In this document: positions 1 to 5,863 of the stretch, in pieces
Layout of the letters: every line of letters starts with the position of its first letter
How positions within the stretch are numbered: position 1 is the first letter of the stretch
Translations under genes and position numbers: made by a program
Assembly: GCA_008975185.1 (NCBI GenBank)
Contig: BFAU01000091.1
Location: 1 to 7,293, forward strand
Reading direction: 5' to 3'
DNA from: a bacterium MnTg04
Lineage (GTDB): Bacteria > Pseudomonadota > Gammaproteobacteria > Steroidobacterales > MnTg04
Length of the DNA: 7,293 nucleotides
Notes under the pieces: generated by a model
Seen by the model: the letters and a program-made list of their open reading frames with translations, nothing else
The model's database searches: none
What the model was told of the DNA's origin: nothing

Positions 1-987
1 GTCCTCATGGAGCGCCGCCAGCTCCGCATAAGCGCGAGTGCTTTCCGGATCGCAGGCAATCGCCTTTTCCAGTGCGTGTCGCGCCTCCTCTGACTGCCTG
101 AGTTCATTAAAAACCAGCCCCAGCGCCAGCCATGCCTCCGAATGCCCGGCATCCCGTTTCAGTACAGCCTGGTAGGCGACAACCGCCGCTTGCAGTTTTC
201 CTGCGGTGTGCAGGCTGATTCCTTCGTTAAGCCTGGCGGCCAGATCGCCGGGATTCAGCCGCGTCGCCGTCGAAAAGGCATCGGCTGCATCCAGCGGGCG
301 ACCTTTCATCATCAGGACGGTGCCGAGATTGTGATAAGCGCCGACCAGTTTCGCATCGCAGCTGATCGCGTTTCGAAAACAATCTTCCGCCTTGTCGAGT
401 TTGTCCTGGGCACGGTAGACATGACCGAGATTGTTATGCACCTCGGAAAACCTTGGCCGGATGGTGAGCGCTCGCAGGAACGCATCGGCCGCCTCGTCGA
501 ACTTGCGACGATTATTCAGTACCTTTCCCAGATTGTTGTAAACCGCTGCATTCTCCGGATCCAGCTCCAGGGCCTTGAAGTAGCATTCGATGGCCTGTTC
601 GTGATTGCCCTGCTCCTTGAACACCATGCCGAGACTGTTGTGAGCCACGGCCAGTCCAGGCTGGAGCTGCAGCGCCTGCCGGTAAACAGCGGCCGCTTCG
701 GGATATTGCTTGCGCGCCCGCAGGATATTGCCAAGCGTGTTGAGGAAACCTGCCTGCATGGGGTTGATGGCGATGGCCTTGCGGACCAGCCTCTCGGCGT
801 CATCGAACTCACCGAGCGCCGCATCTATGCTGCCAAGGGAATGCAACGCATCGGTGTGTTCGGGGTCCAACTGCAATGCTGCGACGTAATGCTGCCTGGC
901 CTCTTCGAGCCGACCATGCTTGTGGGCGGACTCTCCCAGCCCGTAGTGGCGGGTTACTTCAGCATGTGGGTTTTTTGGATCGGTCAA
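1..987 (-). CDS. TPR-array protein, C-terminus beyond the left edge
   Basis: The visible 329 codons encode an almost pure tetratricopeptide repeat array, a superhelical protein-binding scaffold. A conserved glycine (mostly in an LG pair) recurs at residues 18, 52, 86, 120, 154, 188, 222, 256 and 290, exactly 34 residues apart, giving nine or more units with no insertion; each ends in a typical A/L-x-x-x-P turn (for example LDPE, INPM, LQPG). There is no signal peptide or membrane segment, so it is probably cytoplasmic. I chose the TTG at 985-987 because AGGAAA (992-997) lies 6 bases upstream; no ATG lies in frame nearby upstream. The frame stays open to position 1, so any catalytic domain is unseen. 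Family knowledge: such N-terminal arrays often precede a sulfotransferase or an O-GlcNAc-transferase-like domain; a stand-alone TPR protein is equally possible. It is divergent from the exported protein gene at 1102. Confidence 0.88.
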   Translation of the reverse strand, partial: MTDPKNPHAEVTRHYGLGESAHKHGRLEEARQHYVAALQLDPEHTDALHSLGSIDAALGEFDDAERLVRKAIAINPMQAGFLNTLGNILRARKQYPEAAAVYRQALQLQPGLAVAHNSLGMVFKEQGNHEQAIECYFKALELDPENAAVYNNLGKVLNNRRKFDEAADAFLRALTIRPRFSEVHNNLGHVYRAQDKLDKAEDCFRNAISCDAKLVGAYHNLGTVLMMKGRPLDAADAFSTATRLNPGDLAARLNEGISLHTAGKLQAAVVAYQAVLKRDAGHSEAWLALGLVFNELRQSEEARHALEKAIACDPESTRAYAELAALHED

Positions 988-991
988 AATA

Positions 992-997
992 TTTCCT
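992..997 (-). promoter_or_regulatory. Shine-Dalgarno site that decides a TTG start
   Basis: On the minus strand AGGAAA sits here, with AGGA 6 bases before the TTG at 987. The TPR pattern begins about ten residues after this TTG. No ATG or GTG in the same frame gives a better placed start, so the site decides the start of the TPR-array gene. Confidence 0.6.
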
Positions 998-1007
998 GCC
1001 GTGGTGC

Positions 1008-1020
1008 CCGCATTATGCGG
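1008..1020. repeat. 13-bp inverted repeat in divergent region
   Basis: Perfect 6-bp arms CCGCAT and ATGCGG flank a single central T at 1014. It lies between the divergent genes, about ten bases upstream of the ribosome binding site of the minus-strand TPR gene. The size suits an operator half-site pair or a small 5'-leader hairpin. No regulator is encoded in the window, so the role is unknown, and arms this short could arise by chance. Confidence 0.35.
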
Positions 1021-1033
1021 CTTCCTGCCAGCC

Positions 1034-1054
1034 GGGCAAGTACCGCGCTTGCCT
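1034..1054. repeat. Inverted repeat GGCAAG/CTTGCC
   Basis: Arms GGCAAG (1035-1040) and CTTGCC (1048-1053) flank a 7-base loop, extended by a G-T pair at 1034/1054. The right arm covers the proposed -35 element of the plus-strand promoter, so a protein bound here could block transcription toward 1102. This function is inferred from position only. Confidence 0.3.
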
Positions 1055-1077
1055 TCGGGGCTAATGAATAATATGTT
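1049..1077 (+). promoter_or_regulatory. Candidate sigma-70 promoter for the exported-protein gene
   Basis: TTGCCT at 1049-1054 (4 of 6 to consensus) and TATGTT at 1072-1077 (4 of 6) are separated by 17 bases, inside the most AT-rich stretch of the divergent region. Transcription would begin near 1084, giving a short leader before the ATG at 1102. On the opposite strand TATTAT (1068-1073) is a good -10 look-alike, but I found no matching -35 for it. Confidence 0.35.
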
Positions 1078-1101
1078 TGGAACACAAAAACACGGGGCCA
1101 G

Positions 1102-1689
1102 ATGACCATGAACCGACTGACACTCCTTGCCATAGCTTGCTTCCTTTTGCTCACTCCACGATACGGCATTGCCGAAGAATCACTGGCAGATTGTGCCGCC
1201 ATTAAAAATGCAGGCGCACGCCTCGCCTGTTTCGACAACCTGGCCGGTGCTGGCGCCCGCTCGGACACGGCGCCTGTAGCAGCACCCACAATACCCGCAG
1301 CCAGTACCCAGGCTACGCCGCCGGCCCCCGTGGCGAGCGCCGAGCCTGTCTCGGCTCCCGTATCTGCGCCGGCCGAACCCGCGACCGAGCCGAGCCCCGT
1401 ATCCGGCGTATCCAGTTACCAGGACCTTTTTGGCCTGGAAAACAAGGCCGTCGTCAAAGGCATCAAACAGATACGCAGCCGCATCATCAACGATTTCGAT
1501 GGTTGGGATGGAAAGACCGTTTTCCGGCTGGAAAATGGCCAGGTCTGGCTGCAGAAAGATGTCAATTCCACATTGTCCTGGCGCGGATCCAGCCATCCTG
1601 TAGCAACCATCAAACGCAAGTCCTTTAACAGCTATTTACTCAAGGTCGAAGGCGTCAACAAGTCGGTGCGCGTCACACGGATCAAGTAA
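1102..1689 (+). CDS. Small exported protein with Cys-pair N-terminus and C-terminal beta-rich domain
   Basis: I do not recognise a named function. The 195-residue product has three parts. Residues 1-24 look like a type I signal peptide (Arg5, then a hydrophobic run, cleavage likely after Gly-Ile-Ala24). Residues 28-48 carry LADCAAIKNAGARLACFDNL, a short Cys31/Cys43 motif seen from memory at the mature start of several exported proteobacterial proteins, including type VI secretion-associated and phospholipase A1-type proteins; the cysteines may form a disulfide. Residues 50-104 are a low-complexity Ala/Pro/Ser/Val linker. Residues 105-195 form a compact domain with GWDGKTVFRLENGQVWLQ (134-151) and a basic SVRVTRIK ending, probably beta strands. 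The mature protein is probably periplasmic. Start: ATG 1102 has GGGG 4 bases upstream; ATG 1108 is an alternative that hardly changes the signal peptide. It is monocistronic, divergent from one gene and convergent with the next. Confidence 0.82.
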   Translation: MTMNRLTLLAIACFLLLTPRYGIAEESLADCAAIKNAGARLACFDNLAGAGARSDTAPVAAPTIPAASTQATPPAPVASAEPVSAPVSAPAEPATEPSPVSGVSSYQDLFGLENKAVVKGIKQIRSRIINDFDGWDGKTVFRLENGQVWLQKDVNSTLSWRGSSHPVATIKRKSFNSYLLKVEGVNKSVRVTRIK

Positions 1690-1718
1690 GGGACAGCAAC
1701 TTCCTTATTGCACCGTGT
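1675..1718. terminator. Weak two-part hairpin between convergent genes
   Basis: Outer arms ACACGG (1675-1680) and CCGTGT (1713-1718) enclose inner arms AGTAAGG (1685-1691) and CCTTATT (1703-1709, one G-U pair), spanning both stop codons. No T-run follows on either strand, so this is not a canonical intrinsic terminator. It may still slow polymerase or protect 3' ends at a junction where only 15 bases separate the two genes. Confidence 0.22.
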
Positions 1719-2217
1719 CGTCGGCCCCTTGCGGTCCAATGGCAGCCAGCACATTTTCCACATATCCTTTGTCAGGGTCCCACAACTCGTCGCGCTCGAC
1801 CAGCGTATAAAGCGCTTCGGCATTTGATTGCAGGCTGCCGGCGATTTGCTGCCAGTCCGTAGCGGCCGTGGAGCCGTCATCGCCATTACCTTGCTCACCC
1901 AGGTTCGCAACCTTGGAACTTTGCAATTGCCACTTCATCGAGAAGTGGCGCGCAGCGTCACGTGGGGTCGCGGCCAAACTTTCATCAATGTGGTCAGTCG
2001 GCAGATCCAGACCCGAAATAACCCAGTACTTTTTTGAGCGGTCTTCCGTTGGCCAGACCTGGCCGAGAAACACGAGATGCGGCACCGCCCAGATGCACAG
2101 GCCGGTTGCCTCCGTGGAAATCAGTCCGCTGGTGTACATATGACGATTCATGCCCTGAATCTGTTCCTTCAGCCATTCGGCAAATTTTTCGACATCCTGA
2201 TCTGTTTTGAATCCCAT
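1705..2217 (-). CDS. Small soluble protein resembling DUF4826
   Basis: This 170-residue protein has no signal peptide or membrane segment and is probably cytosolic. Its core reads SKKYWVISGLDLPTDHI (61-77) followed by TPRDAARHFSMKWQLQ (84-99). From memory this pairing of a WVISG-LPTDH motif with an AARHFS-KWQLQ helix is typical of the uncharacterised DUF4826 family of gammaproteobacteria; function unknown. Residues 104-120 are a Gly/Asp/Ser-rich insert, and the C-terminal helix (LYTLVERDELWDP, 136-148) completes the domain. The ATG at 2217 is well supported by AGGAGA (2223-2228) 5 bases upstream. It starts 45 bases after the stop of the TPR gene, with a strong hairpin between, so it may be an operon tail or separately controlled. 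It converges on the exported-protein gene. Confidence 0.88.
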   Translation of the reverse strand: MGFKTDQDVEKFAEWLKEQIQGMNRHMYTSGLISTEATGLCIWAVPHLVFLGQVWPTEDRSKKYWVISGLDLPTDHIDESLAATPRDAARHFSMKWQLQSSKVANLGEQGNGDDGSTAATDWQQIAGSLQSNAEALYTLVERDELWDPDKGYVENVLAAIGPQGADDTVQ

Positions 2218-2222
2218 CGCTG

Positions 2223-2228
2223 TCTCCT
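2223..2228 (-). promoter_or_regulatory. Strong Shine-Dalgarno site beside a hairpin
   Basis: AGGAGA on the minus strand, 5 bases before the ATG at 2217, is the strongest ribosome binding site in the window. It begins one base after the foot of the intergenic hairpin, so the stem could affect ribosome access or leave the site exposed. Confidence 0.65.
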
Positions 2229-2229
2229 G

Positions 2230-2253
2230 CCGGCACAGGTTCCCCTGCGCCGG
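2230..2253 (-). other. Intergenic RNA hairpin with GGAA tetraloop
   Basis: In the minus-strand transcript CCGGCGCAGG pairs with CCUGUGCCGG over 10 positions (nine Watson-Crick, one G-U) closing a GGAA loop, a member of the stable GNRA class. It starts 9 bases after the TAG of the TPR gene and ends one base before the next Shine-Dalgarno site. There is no U-run, so intrinsic termination is unlikely. A processing or mRNA-stability element between differently expressed operon genes fits better (inference). Confidence 0.6.
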
Positions 2254-2262
2254 TCGTTTCCG

Positions 2263-3951
2263 CTACCCGGACGTCGTGAGACTACCGTCCGACGCCCGCC
2301 GTTCCCGGAGATTCCTGGGCGGCAGAAATATCTCCGCCCCGTCCGGCCATGTTTTGAGCGCTCGTTTTTTCTGCTGATATCGTTGCATATCGCCGTACAA
2401 CATGGCCTGCCGATCGGCATCCTGGTCCTTGATCGCCTCGAACATGGCCTCGGCCTGATATTCCTCCGCCTCGGCGAATTCGCCGTTGGCCGCCAGGGCC
2501 ATAGCCAGCGTTACCGCCATATCGGCGCCGGGCATCTCCCGGTAAAGATCGCGCGCATAGCCCAGGCTCTGCGCCCGCAGATCGGCGGCGGCATTCGGGC
2601 AGGTCGCGTAAAGTCGCGCAGCAACGGTCCTGACTCTCACATTGCCGGGTCCCAGAGCCAGCGAATCGCCGATTGGTCCTATCGCGGCGGCGCAGTTTCC
2701 CTGTACCAGGTACGCGATGCCAAGCAGGAATCGCGCGGTCATGTGCTGCCCATCTTCCGCGACTACTCGCTGATATTGCACCGTCGCCTCGGCAAAGCGT
2801 CGCATCCTCATCAGCGCATTGGCGAGCAATAAACGCGCCCTGGCAAATTCGGGCTGGCCGTTGAGCACGGAACGGTAAAAGCCAATAGCGACATTGCCGC
2901 TGCCGTCCTGGTCCAGCCATACCGCCTTGATATAATTTGCCGTCGGGTCTGACGGGCTCAGTCTCAGCGCTGCGTCAATCGCAGCATAGGCGTCCTGGTC
3001 CTGCTCGAGCACCCGCTGACTCTGCGCAAGCGCGATAAACAGCGGCTGAAAACCGGGGCCGATAGCAGTCGCCAGCTGAAACGCCTTGACCGCTTCTAAG
3101 TGCTTGCCTGCTCGCACCAGCTCGCCGCCCATGCGCAGGTATTCCACCGGGGCAACCCGGTGAGCATGCACGAAAGCAAGAACCGGATCCGCGATGACCG
3201 GAATACGCTGATTGACTTGCTGCAGATGCCGGTCCGCGTTCTCCCCATCGTTCATCGCACGATAGGCTGCCGCCACCTGGTTGTGTAAAAAACCCGCCTC
3301 CGGTTGTGAATCCAGCGCGCGCAGGAAATACGAGGTCGCCCGCTGGTTCTGCTTGCGCCCCAGCGCGATCTGGCCCATGCCCGCCAATGCAACCGCATTC
3401 CTGTTGTCCAGCTTCAGAACCTGTTGCAACTGCGCTTGCCCCTCTTCGATCGCTCCCTGGCGTATGAACTGCAGCCCCAATCGGGTCCGAGCGGCAATAT
3501 TCGATGGTTCGAGTGCGAGACTGATCCCGTACATTGCAATCGCACGATCGGTTTGGTCGAGTTCTTCCAGCACCAGGGCAATCAGGTAAGTCCAGCGATA
3601 GTTCCCCGAATCGAGAAGCAACGCGTTCCTGTACGCAGCTCTGGCTTCATTGAGCATTCGATAGGCATGGAAATGCATGCCCAGGCTGCCAAAATGAAAC
3701 CCCAGCTCCGGCCCGTAGAGCCCGTCCCGCCCAGCCTCGAAAATTTCAATGGCCGGTTCGATCAGCACCCGGATCTCCGGCTGCAACCGGGTGAGATCGG
3801 GCAGCGGTATTTCCACCAGGACTATTTCCGTATCCTGCGGCGTCGGGTTTTCCTGTGCGACCGTTTCTTGTGCGATCAACCATGCACCGCAAACCAGCGC
3901 GAGGAAAACCCACGCGCAGATACCAACCTTCGAGGCCTTAGTGATATTCAA
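2263..3951 (-). CDS. Membrane-anchored or exported TPR protein
   Basis: The 562-residue product begins with a basic stretch (Lys5, Lys8) and a hydrophobic segment at 10-27, followed by QETVAQE: a signal peptide or an N-terminal anchor facing the periplasm. Residues 40-80 are a linker with a PLPDLTRLQPEI segment. From about 83 to 500 there are degenerate TPR helix pairs, for example 101-116 (NEARAAYRNALLLDSG), 135-150, 169-184, 203-218, 283-300, 317-334, 351-368, 385-402 and 487-505. Cys420 and Cys451 could form a disulfide. The tail (510-562) is basic and probably non-TPR. The start is TTG at 3949-3951, overlapping the TGA of the upstream propeller gene as TTGA, with GAGAG 8 bases upstream; translational coupling is likely. 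It probably scaffolds or stabilises the neighbouring propeller and cytochrome-like proteins; this is inferred from gene order only. Confidence 0.9.
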   Translation of the reverse strand: MNITKASKVGICAWVFLALVCGAWLIAQETVAQENPTPQDTEIVLVEIPLPDLTRLQPEIRVLIEPAIEIFEAGRDGLYGPELGFHFGSLGMHFHAYRMLNEARAAYRNALLLDSGNYRWTYLIALVLEELDQTDRAIAMYGISLALEPSNIAARTRLGLQFIRQGAIEEGQAQLQQVLKLDNRNAVALAGMGQIALGRKQNQRATSYFLRALDSQPEAGFLHNQVAAAYRAMNDGENADRHLQQVNQRIPVIADPVLAFVHAHRVAPVEYLRMGGELVRAGKHLEAVKAFQLATAIGPGFQPLFIALAQSQRVLEQDQDAYAAIDAALRLSPSDPTANYIKAVWLDQDGSGNVAIGFYRSVLNGQPEFARARLLLANALMRMRRFAEATVQYQRVVAEDGQHMTARFLLGIAYLVQGNCAAAIGPIGDSLALGPGNVRVRTVAARLYATCPNAAADLRAQSLGYARDLYREMPGADMAVTLAMALAANGEFAEAEEYQAEAMFEAIKDQDADRQAMLYGDMQRYQQKKRALKTWPDGAEIFLPPRNLRERRASDGSLTTSG

Positions 3952-5858
3952 TGGATAAACTCTCGCTGTGCATGATCATTCGTTTTTTTCGCCAATGCAG
4001 CCGCGCCGTTTCCGTCTGGCCACGCTACGCGGAGTTCCAGGTCTACCTCCGGAACCGGAATCTCCGCCGCCCGACCGTCCGGCCACAGCACCCAAAGCCC
4101 ATCCACCGCTGAGTTTGCACCCAAACCAAAAGTCAGGACCGTCTCCATCTGGGACAAGTAGCTGCGCGTCGGGTTCAGCGTCCTTTGTTGAGTCACGTCG
4201 CCGCTGGACAAGGTCACGACCGCCCCGATCGGGCTCTGGCCAGCCGCTCCCTGGTCCAGGCGTACACGTAACCAGTGGTGTCCGGTGCGCTGGTCATTCC
4301 GCAGGATCATCGGTCGGTCGCCGCTTTGCGTAATCACGATATCCAGATCGCCATCGCCATCGAGATCGCCGTAGGCGGCCCCCCGCCCAACCACCGGCAT
4401 ACCCAGATCGCCGGCCCGGCCATCCGCGACGGGTATGTATTGCCGCTGGCAATCCTGTCCGCATTGCCAGAACAACTGGCTGGCCTGGCGATAATTCTGA
4501 CTTGGCTGGACGATATTGATTTCCGGCTCCACATGCCCGTTGGTTTGAAAAAAGTCCAGCCATCCGTCCAGGTCGTAGTCGAAGAAAAACAATCCAAAAC
4601 TCAGCGCCTGGCGGCTGAGCGGGCCGATCCCCATCAGGATCGCTTCGTCGGTAAACAAGCCGTTGCCCTCCTGGGCGACATAGAACGATGTCATCTCGTT
4701 GGCAAAATTACCGATGGCAACAGCGAGATCGCCATTATTGCCGTGCGCCGCCGTATCCATGCCCATCGCGCCCGTCGCGTGGCCCGCATTATCGAACGCC
4801 AGACCCAGGTCGGATCCTGTTTCCCGGAAACCCTGGCCGGCAAGGTTTTCAAAAGCGAAATTTCGCACCGTGTCATTGGCGACTACGAGATCAAGCCAGC
4901 CGTCGTTGTTCAGGTCGATCGGCACAACCGCGAGCCCCTTGCCCATCGCTTCGCCGGTGGCCGGGTTGAATACCTGCACCCACTCTGATTTGTCGGTAAA
5001 ACTTCCGTCGCCGTTGTTCAGGTAAAAGTAGGCCTGCGTTCCAGCGTAATTGGCTGGCGGCCCGAAAGCACGGCCGATACCGGTCAACCGGTAGTCAACC
5101 TCAAGATCGATATCCCGTGACCATTCGACATAATTGGCGACGAACAAGTCCAGGTCCGCATCGTTATCGGCATCGAAGAAAATTGCAGCCGTACTCCACA
5201 CGTCGTCATCACCTGACACGCCCGCAGCCGCTCCGACCTCGACAAAATGATCGCCACCCATGTTGCGCAGCAAGCGATTGCCGCCAACCGCCGTGATAAA
5301 AATGTCCGTCCAGCCATCGTTGTCAAAATCTGCGGTGGCGACGCCCATTCCGTACAGTTCCAGGTTTACGCCGGTTGCCGCACTGACATCGGTGAAACCC
5401 CGGTCTCCGTCGTTCCGGTAGAGCCTCTGGGTTGCCCCGGCAGTTTCTTCCCGCCACGGCCAGCTTTTTCCGTTGACAAAAAACAGGTCCTGATCGCCGT
5501 CACGGTCATAATCGAAAATTGCGACTCCGCTGCCCATGGTCTCCGGCAGCAGACGCTCGCCATAGGCGCCGTTCGCGTGGACGAAATCTATGCCCCAATC
5601 GTCAGCCACCTCCGAGAAATGAACTTGCGGCGGCGACCGGTCGCTGGTCTCCGAGAGTTGCTCCGGACCTGCCAGCCTCGCTTCCGCAACCGGTTCGGGC
5701 CGTTCTTCACCGCGACCGGAAAAAATCACGGTCAATACGACAACCGCCAGCCCGATCATGAGCAATAAGGACCAGCGAAAAACCCGGCCGATGATCGCGT
5801 CATCCTGCTCCATCAGATCCAGTTCTGCCGACAGGTCTTGTTCCTTGTGCTCTTTCAT
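3948..5858 (-). CDS. CRTAC1-family FG-GAP/VCBS propeller with ASPIC/UnbV domain
   Basis: The 636-residue protein has a short cytoplasmic N-terminus rich in acidic residues, then one membrane helix (about 29-47, preceded by Arg25 and Arg28), a linker, and a large periplasmic region. From about 78 to 520 it carries propeller blades, each with a calcium-type loop: DYDRDGDQDL (116), DFDNDGWTDI (177), DADNDADLDL (229), DLNNDGWLDL (315), DYDLDGWLDF (427) and DLDGDGDLDI (498). The C-terminal part (about 543-612) shows the ASPIC/UnbV signature: IGAVVTL, LNPTRSYLSQ and VDGLWVLWPDGR. Cys466 and Cys470 form a CX3C pair, plausibly a disulfide. The role in bacteria is not established; such propellers usually bind proteins or polysaccharide. 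Start ATG 5858 follows the upstream stop by 5 bases, with only a weak GGA/GAG ribosome site. Its 3' end overlaps the TPR gene. Confidence 0.93.
   Translation of the reverse strand: MKEHKEQDLSAELDLMEQDDAIIGRVFRWSLLLMIGLAVVVLTVIFSGRGEERPEPVAEARLAGPEQLSETSDRSPPQVHFSEVADDWGIDFVHANGAYGERLLPETMGSGVAIFDYDRDGDQDLFFVNGKSWPWREETAGATQRLYRNDGDRGFTDVSAATGVNLELYGMGVATADFDNDGWTDIFITAVGGNRLLRNMGGDHFVEVGAAAGVSGDDDVWSTAAIFFDADNDADLDLFVANYVEWSRDIDLEVDYRLTGIGRAFGPPANYAGTQAYFYLNNGDGSFTDKSEWVQVFNPATGEAMGKGLAVVPIDLNNDGWLDLVVANDTVRNFAFENLAGQGFRETGSDLGLAFDNAGHATGAMGMDTAAHGNNGDLAVAIGNFANEMTSFYVAQEGNGLFTDEAILMGIGPLSRQALSFGLFFFDYDLDGWLDFFQTNGHVEPEINIVQPSQNYRQASQLFWQCGQDCQRQYIPVADGRAGDLGMPVVGRGAAYGDLDGDGDLDIVITQSGDRPMILRNDQRTGHHWLRVRLDQGAAGQSPIGAVVTLSSGDVTQQRTLNPTRSYLSQMETVLTFGLGANSAVDGLWVLWPDGRAAEIPVPEVDLELRVAWPDGNGAAALAKKTNDHAQREFIH
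3949..3964 (-). promoter_or_regulatory. Translational coupling site: TTGA stop/start overlap
   Basis: The stop TGA (3948-3950) of the propeller gene and the start TTG (3949-3951) of the TPR gene share bases. GAGAG at 3960-3964 lies 8 bases upstream of the TTG, inside the propeller gene's last codons. A weak start placed on a stop codon usually makes translation depend on ribosomes finishing the upstream gene. Confidence 0.6.
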
Positions 5859-5863
5859 ACTAC

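Noticed and set aside
142..1071. 309-codon open frame on the plus strand
   Set aside because: It is antisense to the TPR-array gene. Its translation shows no domain pattern, whereas the minus strand shows exact 34-residue TPR periodicity.
1102..1146. Lipoprotein signal at Cys13 of the exported protein
   Set aside because: The cysteine follows too short a hydrophobic run and the -3 residue is Ala rather than Leu. A type I signal ending at Ala24 fits better.
984..1289. 101-codon minus-strand frame across the divergent promoter region
   Set aside because: It overlaps the start of the exported-protein gene and the promoter region, has no recognisable motif, and ends within the first codons of the TPR gene in another frame.
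2230..2253. Intrinsic terminator after the TPR gene
   Set aside because: The stem is strong but no U-run follows on the minus strand; a Shine-Dalgarno site follows instead.
4275..4988. 237-codon plus-strand frame, with other plus-strand frames over 2077-2832, 3424-3975 and 5247-5768
   Set aside because: All lie antisense to clearly coding minus-strand genes with recognisable propeller, TPR or DUF4826-like sequence.
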